Below, one piece after another: positions 9,865-22,283 of a DNA stretch of 64,000 nt. The stretch lies in assembly GCF_918797505.1 (NCBI RefSeq), contig NC_092794.1, forward strand, positions 29,270,218 to 29,334,217, read 5' to 3'. The stretch comes from Bemisia tabaci (taxonomy: Eukaryota > Arthropoda > Insecta > Hemiptera > Aleyrodidae). The notes beneath the pieces were generated by a model, which made no database searches, was not told the origin of the DNA, and saw only the letters and a program-made list of their open reading frames with translations. Made by a program: the position numbers and the translations under genes. The number at the start of each line of letters is the position of its first letter. Positions within the stretch are counted from its first letter, which is position 1.

Positions 9865-12590
9865 AAATATTCCACAACATTTTCATTAAAGAGAACCTTT
9901 AATATGAGTGTCAGTGTACGACTGAGAGGGTGAATATTCAGCTCTGGCTGATACATTGGAATACAAAGCAAAGGTCACGCCGAGGGATCCATATTCCATA
10001 TCGATTTGAGTTTTGTTATACTTCATCAGTTGGTCAGCTTAAGAGCCATAAATTGGGCTTCTCAATAATCTGTGAATTTGCCTTCTGTTATCGCGCTAGG
10101 GTCCACAAAACCTGTACCGAAACTTACGTATCCCTGTCCTTAGGCATTAAATGATCATCACTTACAGCAAGCATCAAAGTGAAAAACTGCTTTCTTCGCG
10201 AATCAAGTTTGGCACATAGGGGTTTTGGCTTTGGCCCATTTTGCCCGCCGCCGGATGCCGGGCTTTTCAAAAATTTTAGAATTTGTTGCAGTCTTGCCTG
10301 TCAATTTAGCATACTTGTCATATACATACAAAATACTGGAGTATATTTTTGAGGAATCAGCTAGTGATTTTTTAAGCAAAAATTAACAGCCAAACGATAG
10401 CCAAAACATATCTGCATATTAATCGACAGCCAAAACAAATCTTCGATTCATATAACAGACTATATGGCAAATTCTCAAGAAACATACTTTGCGGAAACGA
10501 AAAATACAAAAATTGCTTGTAAGATACTCCTCAGACACCGCTAATAATCATTTTTCTCCATGAAACCATCTTCCCGAAAATTACTTATCAGCCGTCATCG
10601 ATTCAGCGGGTAATACCATGAGATTTTACACAACATGTGAATGAGAGTCACTATACTTCCCCGTGATGTAATTTAATAAAATGAGTCACGCACCGCGCCC
10701 CCTTCACTCCCTGAGAAGTTGACAAAATTATTAAAATGAAATAAACTGTCTTTATAATAACCTAGATCCGTCGCAAATGATTATCAGTAAAATATTTCTT
10801 TAAACTTAGAAAACTGAATAATCCGTCGCTCTGTCGCAGGCCCCTTGACTTTACCAACCAAGTCGCCAAATTGAGCCCAAAGATTGAACATACTATAAAA
10901 TCGAGGATGGTCCACGAGCGCGTCGTCAACTAGAGGAGAGGCAGGACTTCATACTGCTTCGCGGCCGTCATTTCATCAAGATCGACGGAAACACGGAAAG
11001 GAAAAGTTAAAAGTGAAAGAGGAATGTATGCGGGATCGGTGCCACGGGCCACGGAGGAAGGGTCGCGACAAAGATCATTTGACTCAATTGTCCACCGCGC
11101 GTACGGGTTTTCCATTTCCAGGGTGGCGTCTGACCAGATTTCGGCCGTGTCTCTCGTTCAGCAATCGAGGGCTGGTGGCTGTTCGCCTGGAATTAAAAGG
11201 CCAAACTGGCCGGTTGAATGCGGAATTAAATGCACAAACTGACACATGAGCAGCCGGCCACTGTCATTTGTTGAAGGGATGCATATCGTCACCTACCTGA
11301 CATATGGGCGTAATTACACTCTACAATGAACCCTGTCTTCCATACATTTCAAAGCTTTTTCGGGCTCATTTCAATGTGGAGTTACGCCCCTATGTTAGTC
11401 AAGCGATGCATCGTCTATGCATAGCCAAATCGTGCATTTTAATGAACTGACATTTTAGCTGTCGGGGAAGATACCTAAAAATCTTTCTGCCGCAGAAAAT
11501 ATGCTGCCTCCTCAAGCTCTTGAGCTATGATAAAGAGTAAAATAACAAGAAAAAAATATTTGAATAATTGTGCGATCCAGTACCGGCAAAATGTTTAAAT
11601 TAAGCATAAGAAGAAAATATGAACAGAAAAAACTCTCGAAAAAAGAGTTGCCTCAAATTATTGTTTAAAAAAACTGTCGAAAGAGAGGAAAATCCACAAA
11701 CTTGTGTCATGTGCTGACGTGTATTCTAATTTCTAATAGGCAGCTCACGTGGAACTCGATGGTTTAAGAAAAATCAACCAAGGACTGGCTGTGCGATCAA
11801 CCACAAATTTTGTATATTTTAGTCGTTTGCCAGACACAAATTAAGTTAAGATTTGTTATTGTTCTGTGTTCACCTGCTCAGAGATTACATATCGATGCCT
11901 AAAGTGCGAGACCGCATGTATCTGTTTGCGAGATTCTAGACTCTCAGTCATACATTATTTTTTTCTTGTAAACTTATAGTCAACGTAATTTTAAAAAAAC
12001 TTCTTTAATTTTTTTTTCTCTGTTGTTTGGATATTCTGTATAGATATCAAGCTATGAAGCTGACTTGTTCCTCCTTGAAAAAATAAATTATAAGCGGAGA
12101 TTTTGAGACACCGCAATGGAGATACGTGCTGTCACACTTTAGCCGTCGATATGATATGCCTCGATATTTCAGAGATTAGTGCATCACGTCCGGTAATGGG
12201 GGCGGAGGGCTGATCTGATGGAGGACCCGCCTGATAGATTTTTTGTGAAGCAAAAAATTCGATCAAAATACTACACCATGAGAAAATAAAGAGAAAATGT
12301 CATAATCTACGACTTAATACGCTTTTGCTAATTTATTTAATATGGTATCGCCGTCGAGAGGGAAGTGCGTCTACAGTTCCTCTTGCACATTTTTTGGGCC
12401 ATGAAGTAGCCTCAGTGGTACTATTAACGCCAAAATTGTGTGTATTTGATCACTGTGCGATTAGGGATTGTTCAGAAAATACGTAACGCTGAACTCGGAG
12501 TTTCCGAACCTCCCCCTCCCCGCTTATTTAGCTTTAGTGACGTGGGCCCCAATCCTTTAAGATGTAAAAACAAAATTGTCTAACGCTCGC
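9865..12590. other. No gene recognised
   Basis: AT-rich sequence broken by a GC-richer patch at about 10,900-11,260. Overlapping short ORFs there have no recognisable motifs. Confidence 0.45.
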
Positions 12591-13335
12591 CTCACTGCTG
12601 TCATAGCGTAGAGAGCAGTAAGGGTCAAATTTTCGAAATCAAGGCTCCTTCAAAATTCGTCTAATCCATTTTAGATGAAATCACAGAAATAGCTAAAATA
12701 GCAAAATTCATCTTATTTTCATGGAAACAAGACATGAGAAAGCCGCAAGTGCGCAAACAATGACGTAGTTTCAGGCAAGATAGCAGTTCTGCCGTGATAG
12801 CGAAGAGAGGCGTAAGTGCAAAAATTTCGAAATCGAGCTTTCTTCAAAATTCGTCTAAATTCTTTTAGATGAAATTACTGAGACAGCTAAAACAGCAAAA
12901 TTCACCCTAATTTAATGAAAACGAGACGTATGTAAAAGCCGTAAGTGCACAAAAAATGACACAGTTTTTTTTCAAGACAACCGTAGATGCGTGAGAGCCA
13001 ATGAGAACAGTGCTTTCCAGTAAAGTGCCGCCCTCTTCTGCCAATTTCTAACCTGAAAATGTGTTTGTTGTGCGTCCAAAACGCAACCACGAAAGCATGC
13101 AGAAGATAGCACTTACGGCTGTCTTGCCTAACAATAACCTAGCATGAAAATGAAAAATACCCTTTTTATGTAATGGAAATTAAATCAGTCGATTTTTAAT
13201 CATCCAAACGATCTCTAGGAATCTTTCGGACGATTCGTGATAATTTGAGAAAGAACGGAGGCTTCTGTAATAAAATTTTCCGGTCTCATGCCTCTGAGCC
13301 CGTTTTACCAAAACTTCATTTTGGCACTTACTGCC
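12591..13335. repeat. Composite copy of dispersed repeat families A and B
   Basis: 12,591-13,102 carries repeated CGTGATAGCGAAGAGAGGCG and GCCGTAAGTGC words. 12,930-13,110 is the reverse complement of 34,155-34,345, including TTGTTGTGCGTCCAAAACGC. 13,103-13,335 is the reverse complement of family A (7,341-7,545 and 30,947-31,180). The regular recurrence of GCCGTAAGTGC at segment edges suggests a modular repeat. Confidence 0.7.
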
Positions 13336-14699
13336 CTCTTTGCTATCAACGGCCCATCACGTTGACACACATTAATCACCGCATCTGTGGGTACTGAAAA
13401 GCAATATCGTGATCTATTAACTCAAAGGCTCCAATGAATCATCATTTTCGGAAGTGGCTGAAATCTCGGGGATGGTACTTAATAGATTAAAGGGAGTAGT
13501 ACTATTATTGTGGGTATAATTAGGCCGGGGAAATAACCCGAAAATGACGTGAGGTAACAGTGACAAGGAGCGTATTGAGATTTGGCAAGAAGGAAACCAA
13601 AAACACGAAAGGTGATTAAGTGATGGAGGTGTAAGGTTTTATTCCTCCACGCACTTCATTGTAAAAGAAAACTTTCAATTTCTGTGTTCGCAATGAAAGT
13701 TTTGTTTCACATGTATGTGAATCTACATGTCGGGAGAAAGAAGAAACGCAAACCTACCGGTATCTTTTCTAAAACAAGAATTTTTTTTCCCTGGGCTCTG
13801 TCAAATTTTTCGCAGGAAATATCGATGAGACTTTTCTTCCCAATAAGTTAAAACCAATAATTCCGAAATGCGATCAGGGTAGAGAGGAGGGTTCTACACT
13901 TCTACCATCAAAAGTATAAACAACACTATGAAGATGATTTGACCTAGTAAAAACGAATACGTGAAGCACTTTTCACAAACTCTTAAAAATTCGTCAAGAG
14001 GTATTAATTAGAATAACACTTTTGGTATATTTCTAAAGGAAAAATGGTTCAGGACTTTTACATAATAGATCTCTAAAAAAGAAGCCTCGTGTTTGAAGCA
14101 TTATTATGATTTTTTTCTTTCAATTCTTTCAATTCTGGTTAAAACCAGATTAAGTAAAAAGTTACAGTAAAGTCAAATGTTTCAATTTCTTTACTGATGT
14201 AATTTTAATTATTGATATAATGTTTCAAAATTGCACACTAAAAAGGGCTTAATAGAACTACTTTTAAACAATTTTTCTTGAAATTGTCTGTTTAAAATTT
14301 ACGAGTTTCTCGATGCGAAGATCATTTGAGAAGAAGAGGAGAAGGAGGAGGAAGAAGAAGAAGAAGGAGAAAAATAGTAGGATTGTAATAATAGTTAGAA
14401 TAGATAAGTGATAACGCAGTAGGAATGGAAGCGCCGCGCAGCGAGGTAGCGGTAGTCTGATTTACGCGGCAAATTCAAATATCGGATATGTTGAGCGAAC
14501 TTGCCGGGGCCGGCTAGTTAACTCCAAAGACTGGATTTCGTATATCATTGCCGGGCAATGGTATTTAACTCAGGATCTAATGATCACGCCCGGATCGATC
14601 CCTCAAATGTCAAGATTTCAACCGCATTGCTGGCCCATCGTATCCGTCTACCTGAGTTCTGATCGCAGAACAAAAGAAAGGGGAATCCCATTCAGATTT
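13336..14699. other. No gene recognised; purine-rich tract
   Basis: AT-rich sequence. A GA-rich purine tract built on GAAGAAGAAGAAGGAGAAAA lies at about 14,327-14,375. No gene or RNA is recognised. Confidence 0.45.
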
Positions 14700-14952
14700 G
14701 GACCGCGTTAAACAGAAAGGAACCAAGCCACATCAGCTATTGCCAAATTTAATTGGGCAATTTAATTTTTTACTTGAAAACGGTTGTGCGGATTTTTGTG
14801 CAAATTTCAATGAAAATTCTCCATGAAACGAAACAAATTCCCTAAAGGTTTCAAAGAGATTCGAACAAACGTTCTCTCGTAAAAAATTTAATTGCCCAGT
14901 TAAACTTGGCAATAGCTGATGTGGCTTGGTTCCTTTCTGTTAAACTCGGTCC
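14700..14952. mobile_element. Short MITE with GGACCGCGTTAAACAGAAAG termini
   Basis: The element is 253 bp with inverted arms of about 75 bp: 14,700-14,773 against 14,878-14,952, both with AAGGAACCAAGCCACATCAG and the following GCTATTGCC. It is flanked on both sides by ATTT (14,696-14,699 and 14,953-14,956), consistent with a 3-4 bp target duplication. It has no coding capacity and would form a stable hairpin if transcribed. Confidence 0.75.
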
Positions 14953-15231
14953 ATTTGAAGCCAGTGTCCGCGATGAATCGATCCGGCCTCTCGACACTTG
15001 ACGTGATACGTGCCTTTATGAGCTATCGAAGCATATCATATGCAGTCTCTGCCGGGGGGTCGTTACCTCTCTACTTCCCGCCAGGGAACAACTTTTAAAT
15101 TTAAAATGGGAACTCTCTTTGCCTGATACTGCGTAGAAGTCACACCAAAAATACATGATATCCTTCCAAAAAAACAAAAATATGATTTTTGTACAAAATT
15201 GCGGCCCAATCAAAAAAATGTCACTTTTTAC

Positions 15232-15375
15232 CAAAAAAAAGAAAAAAAAAATCAGGCACCCAAAAAATATGATGGCAGTACCGTTTGGATTCATCATTTA
15301 AAAGGAAATGATATCAAAATGGCCCAATTTCCTCTTTCATGATATACTATACACCCCAACGTTTTTCACCCCCCC

Positions 15376-15411
<36 letters not shown>

Positions 15412-16397
15412 AAACACCTATAAGGTATGATGACCTGAACACGTTTTGATCCATCGCTTTAAAGGAGTATGATATCAAATCGGCCCAACTTCTCTGAAAT
15501 ATGCCCATCTCTGATCAATAATTTTTTCGAGACCTTCCGACTCATCGCTGAGGAGACACTGATCATTACTTGACCCTTAGTGTATGTCCATGTTTAGATG
15601 TCAAAGAGGTCCATATGAGAACTGGAATGAATTTTTTTCTTTAAAGAGATAAAAACCAAAGAAATCGTTATAAAATTGAAAAAAAAAATCGAAGAAAAAA
15701 AAGGAATGGGCCGGCCGGCACGTACAAAAAAAAGGGGAAAAATAGATACATTGGTATGCCCCGACATTTTGGCATGGGTGACCGGCCCGGTCTTGCCAAC
15801 ATCCGTGAAGTTGTTTAGAAAGAAGCATTGTAAGTAGGAGGCACTTAATATTCGCAATAATACGCTAAGGTTCAGTAGTTTGTAAGGCCTTCTATCAGGA
15901 ACAAACAAAGAATTTGGCATTGCTTGAAAGTTGTTAAGTTGTTCACTCATGTGTGAATATCTTTCAGTCTATCTTTCAATGATGATTTCAAGAAGGACTG
16001 ATCCTCCTTTTGACGATGATACTTGTTCACATACCTTTATGCAAGAGAGACGATAATCACCCTATTATCTACCACTTGTATGTACGGCCGGCCGGCCCAT
16101 TCCTTTTTTTTTCTTTGAATTTTTTTTCAATTTTATGACGATTTTTTGGTTTTTATCTCTTTAAAGAAAAAAATTCATTACAGTTCTCATATGGACCTCT
16201 TTGACATCTAAACAAGGACATACACTATGGGTCAAGTAATGATCAGTGTCTCCTCAGCGATGAGTCGGAAGGTCTCGAAAAAATTACCTATTGATCAGAG
16301 ATGGGCATATTTCAGAGAAGTTGGGCCGATTTGATATCATACTCCTTTAAAGCGATGGATCAAAACGTGTTCAGGTCATCATACCTTATAGGTGTTT

Positions 16398-16441
<44 letters not shown>

Positions 16442-16565
16442 GGGGGGGGGGTGAAAAACGTTGGGGTGTATAGTATATCATGAAAGAGGAAATTGGGCCG
16501 TTTTGATATCATTTCCTTTTAAATGATGAATCCAAACGGTACTGCCATCATACTTTTTGGGTACC

Positions 16566-16613
<48 letters not shown>
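15232..16613. repeat. Long fold-back repeat with homopolymer ends (arms about 500 bp)
   Basis: Left arm 15,232-15,727 and right arm 16,078-16,613 are inverted copies. Matching words include GGGCCGGCCGGC next to the loop, CATATGGACCTCTTTGACAT and GTTGGGGTGTATAGTATATC. Poly(A) on the left (15,378-15,409) and long poly(T) on the right (16,399-16,440 and 16,570-16,613) lie at matching places. The spacer is about 350 bp. Short ORFs in the arms are low-complexity and not genes. Confidence 0.8.
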
Positions 16614-16615
<2 letters not shown>

Positions 16616-16955
16616 CCATTACAAAAATTAATTGCAAATTCAATGCGATAATTTTCGGCAATAATTACAAAAAAAACATGAAGAAACAGACATATGACAA
16701 GTGAGAAATGCGTTTTCGTAATTTCATTTTTATTCAAGCTCTTTAGTTTGAGAATCATATGGTGGTCTACTTACACACGTTTCCCCTCCAGCATTCGTAA
16801 CATTTAAGCTCCACATCCCCGTTTGAAAGAACGCCTTTTTCTAGCGCATCAAAATTGGCAGAAAATAATTTTTTTAGGGAAAGGTTGAAGAAGTGCGATT
16901 TTTTTTTACGGAAGACAACACAGTGAAGAATTATTCAGAATTCTGGTAATTCGTA

Positions 16956-17962
16956 GGGGAAAACGGGGTAACAAGAGAGTGGGACAATAAGATAGATTGG
17001 ATTTTGCCGCTCTCTGGTGAGTGATAACGGAACTACCGCTGTGGAGAACGAATATTGGTCCATTGCCGCGTTTCGTATTTAATTCCGGGCCGAACCGGAG
17101 GAGTGGCTGGGACGGGACCAGTGTTTAAACATACCCTCTTTTTGAACTGGGTTTCGAAGTTGGTGTATCTCGGCGCTTTAATCAACATAAACTTAAGTAA
17201 ATATTTTCAGAAAAAATCAAATTATACATCATTTCGTAGCTTAGGATATGAGGCTTCTTCCTGATACTTGGTTTTTTAGATTAGTTTTTTTTTTTACTGA
17301 TTTATGATGTTCTACTCTTATTGGCCCCAAGCGGTGACCTGTGGCTAATTAGAGAGTGAAGTCTTGCCAAGGAGGGGTACAATAGTATAACAAACACTAA
17401 AACTGTTGGTGATTTGTTTTTTCAGCTTAAATGACTCGAAACAGAAAAACAACAAACAATACAATACAACAAACAACACACAACAATAGAAAACAATACA
17501 ATACAACAAACGAATACAATTCCAATAAACACAATTTTATTACAATTTTCAAAACTTGCATTTTGAATTCATTTCTTAAACTTGCCGATTTTCAAGTGTC
17601 AAAAGTTCATAACTCAAGAACCATTCGTCCGATCTGACTCAAAGCAGGGCTATTAAGAGTGATTTAATGCTTGATCTTTTATACTTTTCCTTGCTTCCAA
17701 TTAAAATTTCATACGAGATATAGACCTGCTCTACTATTAGTCCAGGGGGTACAATAAGAGAAAAACAAATTGGAAAATATTTACATTTTTTTTTTTCCAC
17801 TAAACTGAAGCACGAAAATTATTGAAACTTTGAGGAAGTGATACCCATTGATAGGTGCATATGCCCTATTTTTTTTCAAATTTGTAACTCAATTACAACT
17901 CCTCAAATAAGGGTGTCGCTCTCTTATTACCCCACCATTTCTCTTATTACCCCGTCTTCCCC
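16956..17962. mobile_element. MITE with GGGGAAAACGGGGTAA termini, TA target duplication
   Basis: It begins GGGGAAAACGGGGTAACAAG and ends TATTACCCCGTCTTCCCC, an imperfect inverted repeat of about 25 bp. TA lies on both sides (16,954-16,955 and 17,963-17,964). The length is 1,007 bp. Related words, CTCTTATTACCCC and GGGGTACAATAAGAG, recur inside at 17,384, 17,744 and 17,926. A CAA-rich low-complexity run occupies about 17,440-17,530. No transposase ORF is present. Confidence 0.75.
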
Positions 17963-18072
17963 TATGGGAATTAGTTCGCGAAAAAAGATATAATTAAAAA
18001 TTTGGTATTAAAAGAAATGGAAAGAAGCAAGTTGCCCTTTTGACTTCCGCGCCAGATACGGCATCATAGGTA

Positions 18073-18487
18073 CACTGAAAAAAAAAGTCTCGGTGTATTT
18101 ACTAAGAAAAGGGTAAAATTACCAAGAATTCAGGGTTCTATCTGATCCCAGTTTTTTCTTAGTAAAATTACCATTTATTGAATTGGTAATTTTACCGAGA
18201 AATCTCGCTAAAATTATTGAACTTTCTCAGAAATTTTACTGGACCTTGGTAAAAACGCCAATATTTTTTATCGACTGTGGTAGAATTACCGAGATAAAAT
18301 GGCAAAGTTATCGGGAATTGATTACGAATAAAAGTGGTAATCTTACCTGAAAAAAACAGTAAAAATGCCGGTTTTTAGGTAAGCTTACTAGTCTGTCTTG
18401 GTAAAATTACCAATAATTGGTAAAAAAAAGTGAGATGGTAAAGGTACCAACGGACCTTGGTGAAAACGCCGAGAATTTTTTTCAGTG
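18073..18487. mobile_element. MITE with CACTGAAAAAAAAA termini, TA target duplication
   Basis: Starts CACTGAAAAAAAAAGTCTCG and ends CGAGAATTTTTTTCAGTG, with TA on each side (18,071-18,072 and 18,488-18,489). It is 415 bp long. The inside is packed with degenerate, partly palindromic TTGGTAAAATTACC words in both orientations. It has no coding capacity. Confidence 0.8.
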
Positions 18488-18489
18488 TA

Positions 18490-19558
18490 GTCGGCCATCT
18501 TTAAGGAACCCCGTAACTTGTTACTTGTCGTTACTTGTTACATGCTTGTTACTTGCATGTTTAGATTTTGCACCTACCTTCCTCACGAGCAATTCACATG
18601 TTATGTTATAATAGTGCGGCTCTAGTATGTGGTGTGATACTGTGTGTTTTTCTCTATCTTTTTTTCATTCTCTCTCGCTTTCATCCTCTTATACCGGAAA
18701 ACAGAGCATATTACAGTATTTTGAAATATAGTTTCAGAGAATATGCTTAGCATTAGAGAAACTTTAAAGGTAAAATGTGTTCGTTGGTCTTCTGATAGAA
18801 TAATTCACGTGCTTTAAGATCGCAACGGTTCATACAGTTAGGCTGATTCTGGGTCTTCGTGCATTTGATTTATTTTCGATCCCTCGATTTGTCTCGGCTT
18901 GTTGGTGTGGTCGAATTGGCGTGTATTAGATATCGCATCTTTACTTATTGAAAAAAAATCACGACAGATTTTGACTAGCTCAAAACAAGACTATAGTCCC
19001 CGCGCATGCATGAGCTTCATTCTCAACCCCAAAAAAATGCAAAATTTAGAGGTTTAAAATCAGAATTTTTCCTGAAAATAAATCGTATTCAATAAATTTA
19101 TTGACTTTTTTATCGAATGCAGCATTTTCCCCCAAAAAGGATCTTGCTTTCAGCTCTCTGAATTTTGTTATATTCTTGTTGTGTTGATGCGGATTTTGCG
19201 CGTCAATTCGACCACGCCGCAAGAAGTTGAAACGAATCGCCTCAAAACTATATACGTTTGAAGATGGTGCAATATGACAATATTCACTTAGGTACCTGAA
19301 TTTGTAGCAATATCGATCCTCAATATTTCAGAGCTTTTTTATTGATGCTCCTTTTTGAATACACAAGTCCTTGAATTATTTGATAACTACGCCAGCCAAA
19401 TGTATATACCTTTAAAACAACCGTCCACCCTGTTTGGACACTCTCCGCCAACAGCAGTGTAGCGGCAATCAACGACATCGCTGCTCAACAACAATCTGAA
19501 AAAATTTGGATAAGTTGTTGGAAACACCAGAAACCGGTGCTGAGGATTTGGCTAAAGA
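18490..19558. other. No gene recognised
   Basis: A short run of degenerate TTACTTGT words lies at 18,516-18,556. ORFs at 18,417-18,750 are short and partly overlap the MITE. Nothing further is supported. Confidence 0.45.
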
Positions 19559-19924
19559 CTAAAGGTAATAGGGAAAGAAGAAAGAACACTGTGAGGGACG
19601 TTTTTATACACCTATATCTTACGAGGTTGCAGACAGAACTGAACTAGAAAAAGAGATTCAAGAAGGAAACTGGAAAAGCAAAACTTTAAAAAAGCTGACG
19701 CTCAACGATGCTGCGCCAACACGCTCCCTCAAAAATCAATCACTTGTTAATTTTTGACACCTAAGCGCCAAGCGAAGCGTCAGCTGTTTTAAAGTTTTGC
19801 TTTTCCAGTTCCCTTTTTGGGTCTCTTTTTCTAGTTCAATTCTGTCTGCAGCCTCGTAAGATAAAGGTGTATAAAAACGTCCCTCACAGTGTTCTTTTTT
19901 CTTTCCCTATTACCTACCTTTAGG
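19559..19924. repeat. Fold-back MITE-like hairpin (arms about 145 bp)
   Basis: Left arm from CTAAAGGTAATAGGGAAAG (19,559) to about 19,703; right arm ends in its complement near 19,924. Shared words include AACACTGTGAGGGACGTTTT and AAAGCAAAACTTTAAA. The central spacer is about 70 bp. No coding potential. Confidence 0.75.
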
Positions 19925-22105
19925 TTATGGGCCTAGCACGCTTCCACTGCGCCAACAAAGACTTTGGGTAAGAATCAAATGTAGAAGCGTAAAATGGAAG
20001 CCGATCCTACCTAAATCCTCGAAGTTATCTGCTTTCGCCAGTTATGAGAAACAAGCAAAACACGATGCGTGAAAATGACGTTCCGATTAAAAGCAGCGCT
20101 GAATCCGCACTGTCACTAGCGCAAACACTGGTCTAAATGCATACATCTATCGAACAAACTGCCGGCGGTCAGGCCAGGAGACATCCGTTTATTCTTGAAA
20201 GAGCCGGATCGCTGTCGGCCCATAAGTTCCGAGAGGCATGATTGAAAGGCAAACCAAGGTCTTGAGTCTACGTTCCTCGAGCCCTTTTAAAATGCACTTT
20301 ATGTGTTGAATGCTTCTGCGCTGAAGAAAAACATCGTATCACCATTCGTGCGATGCCAATTTTACTCCGAAAAAAGATGTTAGCAAAATGTGAATCCTCA
20401 AACAGCGTCTTTTCATACTACCGCGACCGTACCAAAGAAGAGCGTCGTGTTAGCCTAGAGTTGCTATGAATCTTAACTAAAAGAGCTCAAGCCTCCTAAA
20501 TTTTCATTTCTGACAACGCTAAGTTCTAGCGTTCTACTGGGCCGATTTTCATGATTTTTGCGGCTATCAACAGGCAATTGTCCGGTAGATGAGCCCGTCT
20601 TATTCAGATTTTGAAAATATGGCCCAGGTTTTTGTATACGACGTGGTAAAGTTGCGAATTTTCGCATTTAAATATTGTAAAATTTTATTGCGTGTCATAT
20701 TTCGTTTGAGCGTTCTACTATGCCTATTTCTAGGATTCTTAAGGCAATCGATAGGTGATAGTTCTTAGAGGAGATCGCCTTAATCAGCTTTTGGCAATAA
20801 GACCCAAGTTTTTTATATAGGAGTGGACCAGGGAGCTGAGGAAGGGGGGAGGGTTAAAATTCCCGCCATTGAAAAATGACGGTAATTTCAAAGTTGGTGG
20901 AAAATTAGACTAAGCGAGAGATGTTAAATCTTGGTTTGCTAGTGGGGTAAGGTAAGTGAATCGAAGTTATGCTCCTTTGCTACTGACTATCCGCAAAAGC
21001 GACGAAACGCTCCGTTCCGTTCCTACTACAAAAGGCAATTTTTCAATTAGTTTCTTCCGATTTTTTGGGGGAAGGCACTCGTAATTTCACCTAGGTATCG
21101 TATCTAAAAATTTTAAGGAAGAATATCGGTAACTTTCCTCAATAATACCTAAATTGTTTATCGAAGGAAATTTGGTAAGAATTGGATGCATGCACACATG
21201 ACGTTTTTTCTTATCGTGGTAGCAAAACGCTGCAATATTATTTAGCATAAGAGGCGTAAGAAGAAAAACGCAACGAGAATATACGGACAAAATCCTGTAT
21301 TCTGTTTCATAATAGATTATTTTCCACAGATGGTCACTCATTGATTAGCATTCCGCTGAGCGTGACCCCTGCCTCGATGTGAGCGATTAATTGAGATCGT
21401 AGTCCTCCGGGTAAAAACGACGAATATTCAATTTTTCAATGCAATGAGCCTTCGTCTTATTCACGCACGGCACAAGGCTTCGATTTTGTTGTATTGCGCG
21501 AGTAGGAGTGACTCCACTTTGAAGTGCATCATGCGGCGCGCATAAGGGTACGTGCTAACTGCGGTCCACGGCTGAATGGAGTTACTGCTATTTCCTTATT
21601 TTTTGTAGCGCTGCAGAATTGCGCTTGACATATCTGCAAGTTTCTTCGGTCCTCAACCAGGCAGGCAGAGTTGTATCGCCATGTGCAGTGATGCTGCGAG
21701 CCATGCTGCAGTAAATAGGTAATACTCGAGCTAGATATGAGTGGCGTGGGCCGGGGTTAGAGGGGGGGGGGGGAAGATAACGAATAAACTATGCCCCCCC
21801 CCCCCCCACGTGACGCGCTGGGCTGACCGTAGGTACCATTGCCAGAGAATCGTGTATTCTTTATTCCTAAAAAAACTGTACTAAAAGTAGTTCACAATGA
21901 AACTTAATGAAATAAAAAGAAGAGAGGAAAAAGTTCAAATCAGAAACAAACGGGAGACTCCAATACGTACGTAGATAGTAGAGAGTGGTCAGTGGGGTTT
22001 TAAAGTTTGTAAGCGTAAATTTAATTTTAAGCATACCTTTAAATTTGCATTAATATCATTCGTAAGCTCTCCACATTGAGAAAAATATGAAATGGTGCTG
22101 GGTGT

Positions 22106-22153
<48 letters not shown>

Positions 22154-22283
22154 AAAAAAGACAGGAAAAATACATGAAATAAACGTTTCACCAAAAATTG
22201 ATTAGACATTAAATAAAAGATTAACAAATAAATAAAAATGGTTGATTAAGAAAAAAAAACACTAAAAAGTGGCCCGAACTGTA
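19925..22283. other. No gene recognised; G-run/C-run pair and poly(A)
   Basis: A run of G near 21,763-21,774 faces a run of C at about 21,795-21,808 and could pair. A poly(A) run of about 40 occupies 22,110-22,149. ORFs at 20,473-20,667 and 21,087-21,341 have no recognisable motif. Confidence 0.45.

Noticed and set aside
15594..15950. 118-codon minus-strand ORF
   Set aside because: Half of it translates the A-rich fold-back arm (Phe-rich runs) and the rest is loop sequence; no conserved features.
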